Of a stretch of DNA of 64,000 bases, positions 55,145-64,000 are shown in pieces. Positions within the stretch are counted from its first letter, which is position 1. Every line of letters begins with the position of its first letter. The stretch is from positions 66,220,460 through 66,284,459 of the forward strand of contig OZ018323.1 of the NCBI GenBank assembly GCA_963969495.1, read 5' to 3'. This DNA comes from Ceratothoa steindachneri. Its lineage: Eukaryota > Arthropoda > Malacostraca > Isopoda > Cymothoidae. Under the pieces are notes generated by a model. That model had not been told where the DNA came from and did not search any database. It was given only the letters and a program-made list of their open reading frames with translations. The position numbers and the translations under genes are program-made.

Positions 55145-55470
55145 TTAAGTCGCCGTACTCACCACAGCCTACTACTAGGCTCTATTAAAAAAACAAAACA
55201 AATAAAAATATGTAAATAACAAATAACAACGATAAAAAGGACAAAAGCGCAACAAGAAGGAAACGGGTTACGGCGTCGAGGGTAGGCCCGCCTTCCCCCG
55301 TCGTATAGTCCACAAGTCTGTCTTCACGAACCAGTCTCGAGTACAAGGGACAAGGGGTAGCGACCCCGCTCGTCTCTATACCGGGACAGGTAAGGTGCGC
55401 GAAGATCGCCCAGACTGGGATTTTCAACATGAATGTGCCGAACAGTCTGGGGGACAACGCAGTCGTCGCA

Positions 55471-56231
55471 CTAAGGTGAAGGCGAGCGGTCCATCAAATG
55501 GCGGTGCTTCCCACGAGTGTGCTCAATTCGGAAACGAAAAGCAACCTGAGGCGATCGTGGCATTGTTGGGTAGGTACATGAGAACAGTCGCGGCGCAATG
55601 GCATGCAACTTTAAGTTCCCCTCAACCGTCTCCCATCTTCTTTGCCAAGCAGCCCGGAGAGCTGCCCGTATTCCTGCCATGTAGTCGGTGTGAGGAAGAG
55701 CGAAACTATGGTCTGGTCGCCCAATCATCGAGGACTCTTTGTCTCCCTCATCGCCAGACTCCTTCCCCGCAATTCCCACATTATCAGTAATCGGCAGAAG
55801 ATAATCTCGACATCTGCCCGGCTCGCCAAAAGCATGGCTTCACGGATATCGCTAACCAGGGGATGCGGAGATTCCAATGCTCCGAGAGCACTCAGCGCTT
55901 TGTGAGTAGCTATGAATCACAATCCGGTCTCCGAACCTGGCACGTCGCGTTATCTCCCGTATCCATCGGTGTATTCCAACCAGCTCAGCCGTGAAGACGG
56001 AGGCAGTACCTGGCAGAGCCTCGTTGACTTCAAACAGAGGGAATACAGCGTGGAAACCGATTCCTCTTGGGACTTGGAGCCATCCGTATACAATGGAACT
56101 GTTCTAGCGTGACAAGAAGTGTGCTTCAAAAAGGCCGAACGACGCAATACTCCCGGCGCTGTACAAGCCTTAGGAGAAGAGACGTGGAGACAAATAGTCA
56201 AGGTGGCGTTCTGGTCAGAACCAGGCGCCAC
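55471..56231 (-). pseudogene. C4 RNase H and ORF2 C-terminus
   Basis: LYTDGSKSQEES in 56231-55950 is the first RNase H block; the middle is out of frame. The open frame 55779-55471 begins MGIAGKESGDEGDKE, a decayed HVGIAGNERADEGAKE, and goes on to FSCTYPTMPRSPQVAF and HLMDRSPSP. Confidence 0.8.
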
Positions 56232-56410
56232 CGGCCCGAGAGCTATACCGAGCTCTTGAAGGAGTTTCCTAGCCCGAAACTTAATGGGCTAATGGGTATG
56301 ACTGGCTGCTCTCCGCGGGCATAGGCACCGTCTAGATGAGATGCGGAGGCCGTGAGAACGGTTGACGACTGAGGGAGGTGCCGGGCTCGCGCGTACAGGC
56401 GAATAATGTA

Positions 56411-56908
56411 CTAAGCACGGCGCAGAGCGAGTGGCATCTCCCCAGCATCGACAAGTAGGCACTCAAAGGGGGCCGTGCAGAAGGTTCCGGCCGCCATGCG
56501 AAGGCAGGTATGGTGGATCAAGTCCACCTTCTGGAATACACGCTCGGCTGCGGATGCATAAGACTCACATCTGTAGTCGAGCTTCGAACAAACAAAGAAA
56601 ATATAAAAAAGTAATATAGTAAAAAGTTCTGTGTCCAATGCGCTGAACGTCACGGAACGAAGCATATTAATGGCGCAGGTACAAGAGACCCAAAGGCTAC
56701 GAATATGAGGCTCCCAGGTGAGACGTCGGTCAAATACAAGACCAAAGAAACGGTGCGATTCAACCACTTCCGGGCAAACCCGATTTAGAAACAAGTCTTG
56801 GTCAGGGGAAAGCCCTGGATGGTGGCAAAAGGGCACCATCTTAGTCTTGGCCAAGGAAACTGGAAGCTTGTGTGCTTCGGCATAGCAAGAGACGCGGTTC
56901 AATCCCTG
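56411..56908 (-). pseudogene. C4 reverse transcriptase thumb
   Basis: LNRVSCYAEAHKLPVSLAKT, then FFGLVFDRRLTWEPHIRSL and CSKLDYRCESYASAAERVF, then AGEMPLALRRA. The catalytic box lies beyond the break and is missing. Confidence 0.8.
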
Positions 56909-56910
56909 AA

Positions 56911-58172
56911 TGATTTCTCCGTCCTTTTGTTTGCTTTGAATACCTCCTTTCAGGTAGTAGCTGTGCAGGTGCACTTGGATGGGAGGTATATTGTTATTTC
57001 TGCGTTCATTCCACCGTCAGCCAAGTTCGACGCGGTGGACTTCCGCCTCGTCGTAGCACGATTGCCGAAGCCCTTTCTCTTGCTCGGGAATCTGAACAGT
57101 AAATACCCCCTTCTGGGGAGACTACTCAATCAATCCCAGGGTTCAGACCCTTGCCAAGCTGGACACAGGAGTCCTAAATCTGGATGAGTTTACGCATCAC
57201 TGCCCGAGAACCATTTCATTTTTCTGTATATCTATCTTTGTGATCTCCGAATGCACACCCTGATTTTAGGTGGGGTGGTGGTCGATAACCTCCATGGTAT
57301 TGATCACTTTCCAATTCAACATCATTTTCTGGGGGCTACCGCCTGAGTTCCCGCCCCGGTGGTGCTTGGCGCCCGCATTTCAGCAAATGACTGATTTATC
57401 TTTCTCAGTCGATGAATTTAGGTCGGTGGATGAGGCCGTTGAGTTCTTCTCTAGCAACCACATCTCCGAGGGCCTAACTACTATTCCTGAACGTCTGGCC
57501 CTTTTGCACGCCGACCGCTTTCATGGTGGTCAGCCGAGTGTGAGGCGGCCCTCAAACAGAAGCGTTATGCGTACATGAACTATAAGTACCGCCAGAACGA
57601 TTTCACTGTCGCTGAATTTTGTCGAGCTAGGGCTAAGTTCCGGTATATTTCGAAGCACGCCCACCGCTCTTCCTGGCGGTCATGCGTGTCTTCACTTAAC
57701 GGGAAGACCCATCTAGAAGAGGTGTGGAAGCGAGTTAAAAGTACTCTAGGCAAGTTCTCGCAGGATCCCCCTTCATTTATCCAGGAGAATGGGACCGCAA
57801 TCTCGGATCCTGCGTCAGTGGCGGAGTCCTTCGCGACAGCTTTCTCTTCATTCTCTAGCCGGGAAGCTGCTCCGTCAGCGTTTTTAATTAATGCGCGCAG
57901 TGATCTCGCGGAAGGCTGCCAAATGGACTTTACTTCCAGCGGCGGAGAACGCTTCAACGACAAGTTTACATTGCGTAAGTTTCGTTCCGTTGTAGCTTCG
58001 TGCGCGGACACCGCCCTTGGTCCGGACGATGTCCCGTAGGCCATACTTCGACACCTGCGTGAGCGAGGCATGGCCTTTCTCTTAGATTTGTTCAACAGGA
58101 TCTGGGTAGAGGGCATCCTTCCAGACTCCTACCGAATGACTACTGTGCTCGTTTTTCGCAAACCGGGGAGAG
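56911..58172 (+). mobile_element. Non-LTR family C, copy C5, left part
   Basis: Starts inside the endonuclease (ALNTSFQVVAVQVHLDGRYI, FIPPSAKFDAVDF) with GDFN decayed to GNLN near 57090, then the linker NYKYRQNDFTVAEFCRARA and the RT N-terminus (GPDDVP, FLLDLFNRIW, FRKPGRDY). It ends at accggggaga just before the LTR. The frames are 56798-57187, 57270-57578 and 57575-58039. The matching position in C3 (about 13394) is also where the right part at 63100 resumes, so the two are halves of one copy. Confidence 0.8.
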
Positions 58173-58176
58173 ATTA

Positions 58177-58803
58177 TGAGGGTCGCTAGTGATGGGGTGT
58201 TAGGTAAATAGTATTGTAGACGACAAGGTTACCAGTTATGTAGGTCCGGATGACGGTGTATCGATTGTATGTGAATGAAAGAGGTTTCCGTAACCACCAC
58301 CTTATAAGGGCGCGACGAGTTCCAGTTAATAGGTGAACGGTGGCGTTACGGCGAATTATTTATCTGACTCCAAAGATAAATTATTTTAAGGTGGTCTTCT
58401 ACTTGGCTGGGCTTACCGAAGGTTTTAAGGCAAAAATGAACATACAAAAATAAAAACTTTACTCTAATTATGGAATATTACGGTGCAAGGGGCGCGACAC
58501 GGAGCGTACTAGGTGGGAGACTAGTATTCTATATATTATCAACGCAAGTACGAGATAAGGGCGAGACAAGGCTTAGTGGATTAAATGCGGGAGCGTGAAC
58601 GCGAGTGAATTCGTTACGATTGAATGTCTTGATTAATGATGAACTCTGAATCTCTCTTTTTCTCTCCTTTTCTTATATATACGCTTCTAAGGCAGAGGGC
58701 GTGGCCTGAAAATGACCGTGGGATGACCTACCTCCGTTGAGGTCGCATTTCTCCATCCCCTGGGCGGAGCTATGAAGCCCTTGCACGGTGTGTACAGTTA
58801 CCA
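58177..58803 (-). repeat. 3' LTR
   Basis: Matches 62055-62674 along its whole length. A TATA-like tatatataag on the minus strand is at 58681-58672. It contains cttataagggcg-type and aaggttttaaggc blocks shared with the other LTR. Confidence 0.88.
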
Positions 58804-59399
58804 CATAAAGTGAGACTCCAAATCTGGAAATCCACCAGTCCAAGAAAGCTAAAGCAACCGTTGCGGCACTTATGCCGGGGATCGGTAGCGCTTCGATCCA
58901 TCTTGTGCCTCGGTCGATGCATGATAACAAGTACCGATTGTGCGAGGGGTAGGATTGTCCAGGCAGTGTACACGGGGGGGAGTGGCCCAACTATATCGAT
59001 GTGTACCGTTTCAAACCTCGAGGAAGGAATATTAATAGGGATGATCGGTGATTTTGTGTGGCGATTCACTTTGGAAGAGACTGACAAGGGAGGTACTCTC
59101 TCGTCCAGGAGCGGATATCTTGTCCATGTTTGGCCAGAAATACCTCGATTTGATGAGCCGAAGTGAAGCCTTGATTCGAGGGTGTGACAGATTGTGCAAT
59201 TGATTGAAGATTTCACTCCTGCATGCCAACGGGACAAACGGTCGCGCGTATCCATATGTTACTTCGCACCAAAGCTGAACGCCCTCAGGAAAAGGGTAAG
59301 GTTTCAGACGCGAATGAAATTCCCTTGTCTGTGCATCATTTTCCTGCGTTGCCACGAAGCTCGGAGGTCAAAAGAGTTAATTTGGTCCGATTGACGTTC
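58797..59399 (-). pseudogene. LTR element integrase, cut short
   Basis: HNLSHPRIKASLRLIKSRYF then CTICHTLES show the HHCC zinc region in two frames (59355-59032 and 59255-58770). ETVHIDIVGPLPP holds the first catalytic Asp. The reading reaches WWISRFGVSLYVV, where the second Asp should follow, and runs straight into LTR sequence at 58797-58803. The second Asp, the Glu and the C-terminal domain are missing. Confidence 0.85.
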
Positions 59400-60700
59400 C
59401 TTGAGAGGCACTCAGCAACTACCTTATCTTGACCACACACGTATGCGATATCACTAATGTACTCCAGAATGGCTGTTCAATGACGTTGCTGTCTGTCTGT
59501 CTTGGCACTCAGTGGAGATGCGAAAGCTGAAACTAAAGGCTTGTGATCAGTGCACAAGGTGACGTGGCGACCTTCAATTAGGTGCCTGAAGTGCATGACA
59601 GCAAGATACGCTGCTACGAGCTCTGTTGTAGGTGAGGTATGCTTGCTGCGTCCGGATTAGCTTGCACGAAAAGAATGCCTTTGGTTTGGCAGATCCGTCA
59701 ACCATCTGATGTAGGGAGGCACCTGCTGCATAATGGGAACAATCCGTCATAGTTGATATGGGGAATCATTGGGCAGCAGGTGACAAAGTTTCACGGAGCC
59801 GATTAATGCTGATTTGGTATTATTCTCAAATGCCTCCCGTGCCTCTTCGTTTCACACGAGCTCTCGACCCCTTGGTTGCAGGCGAACAAGCTCAGTCAGC
59901 GGGGCTGCAACCGGGGCAAAGTTGGGGATCATCCTGCAGTAGTATCCTACCATCCCCAAATATCCCCGAAGCTCCTTGTAGTCTTTTGGTAGCGGCGTGT
60001 TTCCAATCTCTTCCATCTTCTTCGCCGGTGGTCAGATACCTTCTACCGAGACGTGGTGCCCTAAAAAATCTATTCCTTCCTTCGCCAACTCGCACTTCTC
60101 GAATGATATTTTTTGACTAGGATTTCAAAGACCTGTTCCAAGTGCTTCAGGTGATCTTCCATATTATCTAAATACGCCAGGATGTCGTCTATGTACACAA
60201 AAACCTACCCTAATTCTCGAAATAGGGTGTCCACGTGCCTCTAGAGGGGGCAGCTGGCATTTCAGAGACCAAATGGGAGCTTAACATGCTCACACAAACC
60301 AAATGGAGCCGTGACCGCGGTTTCCTCTGTTTGCCTGGTTCATAGGGATTTGTCGGTAATCATGAACCAGGTCCAACCTCGAAAGTATCCTTTTGCCATG
60401 GAGGTGGTCAGTAATGCTTTGAATCCGCGGCAGTGGATACCTGTCGGGCTCTGTAGCAGCATTTAACGCTCGGAAATCGCCTACCACCCTATACTTACAG
60501 GGCGGCTTCTTTGGCACCATATGAATAGGCGAAGCCCGTGGTGATCTTGACGGGCGCACGACCATGTCCTTCATTACAGTCTCGAACGTTGCTTTGGCAG
60601 CCCGGTTTCTCTATCGGAAGAGGTCTTGGCCGTGCAAATGTCGGTGGAGCACTAGCAGTTTCGATTGTATGCTTCACTGAGTTCGGCGGTGGCGGGGAGA
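59400..60700 (-). pseudogene. LTR element reverse transcriptase and RNase H
   Basis: 60574-60290 gives RPSRSPRASPIHMVPKK, YRVVGDFRALNAATEPDRYP and LSRLDLVHDYRQIPM (motif A). Further on, in other frames, VYIDDILAYLDN near 60190 is the catalytic box and KELRGYLGMVGYYCRMIPNF near 59970 is the thumb. An RNase H-like stretch follows to about 59400. Many shifts and stops break it. Confidence 0.85.
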
Positions 60701-60770
60701 GCTGAGCGGTGGCGGGTGCGTACAGAGCCTCATATTTTTCAAGTATGGCTCTGCAATGGGATGGTAGTTG

Positions 60771-61244
60771 TTACAGGTCATCGATTATTAAAGCTACTGC
60801 CGGTTCTTCAGACAACTTCATTTTCGACACGAGTTTAGTTCGATTATCTATCAGCATTTCGCGCGCACAGTCTATTAAAAGATCATAATGTCTCAAAAAG
60901 TCAATGCCTAATAATGGAAAGGTGGTATCTGCTACAACGAACGACCACCTAAATGATTGGCGAAGACTGCGGATCACTATATCCGTATGACACCTGATTT
61001 CACCAGTTTAGCTGAAATAATAGAAACACTCGCCCCCGTATCAATTAAGAACTCACATCTAGTATTATATACTTTAGTAGCGACGGTGAAAATAGACCAC
61101 ACGCCCGCAGCCACGTTTACTATGGGATGCCCTCTTGGTTTTCCGCCGGTGCTGGCGAAGATGACCTGGAGGACAGTTGCATTTGCACGGATCCTTCTCC
61201 TTTCGGCCACCTGCAACAGGGTTTGCAGAATTTAACCTTTTCGC

Positions 61245-61246
<2 letters not shown>
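60771..61246 (-). pseudogene. LTR element protease region
   Basis: CEFLIDTGASVSIISAKLV (61216-60977) holds the aspartic protease DTGAS motif. The downstream reading 60977-60771 continues FVVADTTFPLLGIDFLRHYD, the flap end and the usual GIDFL block of gypsy proteases. Two frames are involved. Confidence 0.85.

Positions 61247-61328
<82 letters not shown>
61247..61328. repeat. (AT)n microsatellite inside the gag-protease region
   Basis: About 82 bp of alternating A and T. The frames here stay open as Tyr-Ile repeats on both strands. It separates the gag C-terminus from the short CKPCCRWPKG zinc-like piece just downstream. Confidence 0.95.
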
Positions 61329-61331
<3 letters not shown>

Positions 61332-62005
61332 AGCGACAAACTACAAGTTTGGGGGCTTTATGGAAGGGTCGCAATCCTCCTGGTGAATTATGCATACTTT
61401 AATTATTCTCGGCCACTGATTGCGCATTTCTCCCCGAATTATTTCTATAGTTAACACTCGTACTATTATGGGGCATAAACGCGTAAGAAAGGGCCCTGTG
61501 TCCTCTCGATTCACTATGGCACTGCGCTCGGTTGAATGTTACAAATTCATCCGCAAGTTTTCCTAATTGTGCTAGGCTTAATTCTTTGTTAGTGGCGATT
61601 ATCGGCGCGATATTAGGTGACAATGATTGGATGATCTTGTGACGCATAAGCTCTTCACCCACTCCTACCTGAATGGCTGTCTTCCGTAACTTTTTAAGTT
61701 AGTTGAATGTCGGCGTGCGAGCGGGGAGGATTCAATAAGTTCTCAAAGAGCTCGGGCTTGGTCCTCTCGAATAGACAAATTACTTCCTCCTTTAAACTCT
61801 GGTAGTTATGGCCTGTAATAATGTCTGCAGGAAACCGACTAACAGTCTCGTGAGTTAATGAGACCAAAATATGAAAAATTTGAGCCTCCAAAATTTGAAA
61901 CCAACCTGAGATTGCTGCTTCATTGAAAATGGGCGGCTTGACGCTAAGGGCGTTCACGAAATCTTCTTCACATTGTCCCGTCTGACGATTGCGTGACGAG
62001 TCCAT
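61329..62005 (-). pseudogene. LTR element gag
   Basis: 62005-61694 begins MDSSRNRQTGQCEEDF and has PPIFNEAAISGWFQILEAQ and a RFPADIITGHNYQSLKEEVI block typical of gypsy-type capsid proteins. After a shift 61662-61399 continues with LSPNIAPIIATNKELSLAQL and LADEFVTFN. A knuckle-like region follows on the other side of the TA microsatellite. The frame is broken at least once. Confidence 0.8.
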
Positions 62006-62032
62006 TCTTTACTTAATGCCTTCTCTGTCCAG

Positions 62033-62050
62033 TCAAACGATGGGTCACCA
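62033..62050 (-). other. Primer-binding site
   Basis: On the minus strand tggtgacccatcgtttga begins 4 bases after the 5' LTR end. A TGGTGACCC start is common for tRNA primer sites in insect LTR elements. Confidence 0.6.
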
Positions 62051-62054
62051 GTTA

Positions 62055-62674
62055 TGTGGTCGCCAGTGATGAGGTGTTAGGTAAATGGTATTGTAGGCGA
62101 CAAGGTTACCAGTTATGTAGTTATGGATGACGGTGAATCGATTGTACGTGAATGAAAGAGGTTTCCGTAACCACCACCTTATAAGGGCGTGACAAGTTCC
62201 GGTTTATAGGTGAAGGGTGGCGTTACGGCGAATTATTTAGCTGACTCCAGAGATGAATTAATTTAAGGTGGTCTTCTACTTGGCTGGTCTTACCGAAGGT
62301 TTTAAGGCAAAAATGGACACTTTATTCTAATAACGGAATATTACGGTGCAAGCGGAGCGACACAGAGCGTACTAAGCGGGACACTAGTAGTATATATATA
62401 TATTATCAACGTAAGTACGAGTCAAGGGAGAGACAAGACTCAGTGGATTAAATGCGGGAGCGTGAACGTGAGTTAATTCGTTACGATTGAATGTCTTGAT
62501 TTATGAATAAAATCTGAATCTCTCTCTCTCTCTCTCTCCTTTTCTTATATATACGCTTCTAATGCAGAGGGCGTGGCCTGGAAAAAACCGTGGGATGACC
62601 TACTTCCGTTGTGGTTACATTTCTCTACTTCCTAGGAGGAGCTATGAAGCCCTTGCACGGTGTGTACATTTACA
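62055..62674 (-). repeat. 5' LTR
   Basis: Upstream LTR in the element direction. The TATA-like tatatataag is at 62553-62544 and is preceded by the CT-rich stretch 62521-62538. It ends ggcgaccaca next to the primer-binding site. Confidence 0.88.
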
Positions 62675-62935
62675 TGATTAAACTCGTTTGTGTAATTTGA
62701 TACGATTGTCGCTTCGCCACCTCTTACGGTGAACAGCTGTGTTTAGGTGTTTAGCCGGGCTCTTCACTAAACATCCGTCTTTGATAATTCTATCTCGAGA
62801 CACAAATTGGGCAGTTTTACCAAAGTAGGTGTTCAGCAATTTTCCTTTGCTCCTTGTGTCTCATGCTCGCTTGCTTATATAAAAATATATATGTACGTTT
62901 ACAAATCCCATAATATTTTTCATACACTATTGAAT

Positions 62936-62984
<49 letters not shown>

Positions 62985-63099
62985 TAAGGCATGCTTGGAT
63001 TTAATAGGACCAATTCGCGTCCACTTTGCGGAGGTATCTTTCGGGCCTATTAAATCCGTAATTTTGGTGCCAGAAGCCTACCTATTGCGTAGTCCGACC
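62675..63099. other. Unassigned DNA between LTR element and C5 right part
   Basis: About 425 bp with no match elsewhere in the window, holding a TA microsatellite (62939-62981). It is not part of family C, judging by C3, so it came in with or beside the LTR element. Confidence 0.5.
62939..62981. repeat. (TA)n microsatellite
   Basis: About 43 bp of alternating T and A. Confidence 0.95.
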
Positions 63100-64000
63100 A
63101 CTAGAAGATCACTCACACTTAACGGTTCCTGCCCAATCTCTCTAACCTTCTGCGTGTGCAAGTTGATGGAGAAAATGGTAGATGTTAGAGTAGCCTTTTT
63201 CCTGGATAGCGGAGTCCACCTGTCTTCTGTACAGTGCGGCTTCCGCAAGTTCACTCCATTTCGGATGGTCTCCTCAGACTGTAAAATGCCGTCTACGAGG
63301 CCTTCTTTCGTAGAAAGCACTACGCCACGGTGTTCTTCAATCTGGAGAAGGCCTATGATACCGCATGGCAATACGGTATCATGGATTCTCTCCACACGAT
63401 GGGGGCGAGGGGACGCATCCCAATCTATATATCTGAATTTTTGCGAGATCGTAAATTCCGCGTACTGGTGGAGGGAGCCCTATCTGTGTAATGGAGCAGA
63501 AGGAGGGGTTCACGCACGGAAGTTTCCTCAGGGTCACACTCTTTACCCTGACCATCATCGGCATCATCTCTGTGCTGCCGGAAAATGATATCGCTACGCT
63601 CTACGTGGACAATCTCTTTTGGCGCGGCCCAGATGCCAACTCTATAGCGAAACCTCCAACAGCCATCGAACCGCGTCTCTCGCTATACCGAAGCGCACAG
63701 GTTTCGAATTTCCTTAGCCAGGAGTAAGGTGATGCCTTTCTGCCAATATCCACGGCTTCAACCTGACCCTGACTTGTTTCTAAATGGGGTTCACCTGGAA
63801 GTAGTATACTCGCACTGTTTCCTTGGTCTTGTATTTGACCGGCGCATCGCCTGAGATGCTCATATTTGCAGCCTTAGGGGTATCTTGCACCCGCGCCATG
63901 GATATTCTTCGTTCTATGATGTTCAGCGCTTGGGGCGCTGATAGGGCTACTGCCTTACTTTTTTATCAATCCTTTGTTCGTTCGAAGCTCGACTACGGAT
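63100..64000 (+). mobile_element. Non-LTR family C, copy C5, right part (runs off the window)
   Basis: Resumes the RT at gatcactcac (C3 gatatcactct) with CPISLTFCVCKLMEKMVDVR and FFLDSGVHLSSVQCGFRKF. Motif A reads FFNLEKAYDTAW in another frame near 63330, so the catalytic Asp is Asn. The catalytic box reads LYVDNLF near 63602 (YVDD to YVDN). The thumb (LGLVFDRRIA with a stop) and LDYG follow to the window end. It is inactive. Confidence 0.85.

Larger units (their letters stand above)
55145..56908 (-). mobile_element. Non-LTR family C, copy C4 (3' half)
   Basis: On the minus strand this has the RT thumb (56908-56411), RNase H (56231-55780), C-terminal part (55779-55471) and 3' UTR with the family palindrome (55180-55167) and acggcgact, followed by a run of A. 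At 56908 the match stops within a few bases of the start of C5 on the other strand. It is decayed with many stops. Confidence 0.85.
58177..62674 (-). mobile_element. Ty3/gypsy LTR retrotransposon, defective
   Basis: A 4.5-kb element on the minus strand with two LTRs of about 620 bp (58177-58803 and 62055-62674), a primer-binding site, gag, protease, RT, RNase H and the first part of integrase. LTRs begin tgta and end ccaca in the element direction. They differ at many sites (roughly 8% by eye), so the insertion is not young. gatta at 58172-58176 and 62676-62680 may be the target duplication, offset by a base. No envelope gene is seen. The 3' LTR joins the integrase reading in mid-domain, so the integrase C-terminus and polypurine tract are missing. 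Confidence 0.9.

Noticed and set aside
55145..58172. 5' inversion by twin priming of a single family C RNA
   Set aside because: The plus-strand copy resumes at 63100 and covers the same region as C4, so one RNA cannot give both parts.

Overview
This is a stretch of animal nuclear DNA built almost wholly from repeats. I see no host protein-coding gene, no rRNA and no intact tRNA gene. The mix of families (APE-RT-RNase H non-LTR elements with CCHC-knuckle ORF1 proteins, a CR1/L2-like LINE relic, a Ty3/gypsy element, mariner, Merlin and hAT relics, a tRNA-derived SINE-like family, long TA microsatellites and minisatellites) fits an invertebrate, most likely an arthropod. The species cannot be told from the sequence.

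Layout. 1-2.9 kb: internally deleted copy C1 of non-LTR family C. 3.1-7.8 kb: SINE-like pieces, a CR1/L2-like relic, a 24-bp minisatellite and unassigned DNA. 8.3-15.6 kb: family C copies C2 (ORF1 only) and C3 (nearly whole, decayed) around a minus-strand mariner relic. 15.9-18.0 kb: a second type of non-LTR RT relic and a Merlin-like transposase relic. 19-24.9 kb: a 53-bp minisatellite and unassigned DNA. 24.9-30.7 kb: a 49-bp satellite of about 115 units with higher-order structure. 30.76-31.07 kb: a hAT-type MITE.

31.47-52.26 kb is a nest three layers deep. A SINE-like copy (31465-31741 plus 52044-52260) is split by an old non-LTR element B (31742-52031, 12-bp target duplication). B is itself split by two full-length, nearly identical copies of a young non-LTR element A in opposite orientation: A-fwd 32357-39912 (14-bp duplication) and A-rev 42444-49029 (12-bp duplication). 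A-fwd has a 993-bp internal tandem duplication with a foldback junction. Both A copies share two single-base frameshifts in ORF2 and each has private nonsense changes, so neither is intact as read.

52.3-64 kb: unassigned DNA, TA microsatellites, a 146-bp direct duplication ending in a local inversion, family C copies C4 (minus) and C5 (plus) joined head to head, and a defective Ty3/gypsy LTR retrotransposon (58177-62674, minus) near the point where C5 is interrupted. C5 runs off the window end.

Families A, B and C are related: each codes for an ORF1 with CCHC knuckles and an ORF2 with APE endonuclease, reverse transcriptase, RNase H and a C-terminal zinc motif, which places them in the I superfamily (I/R1/LOA-like). 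B shares short 5' UTR blocks with A and with C. Elements A and B end in tetranucleotide tails, (ATTC)n and (ATCC)n.
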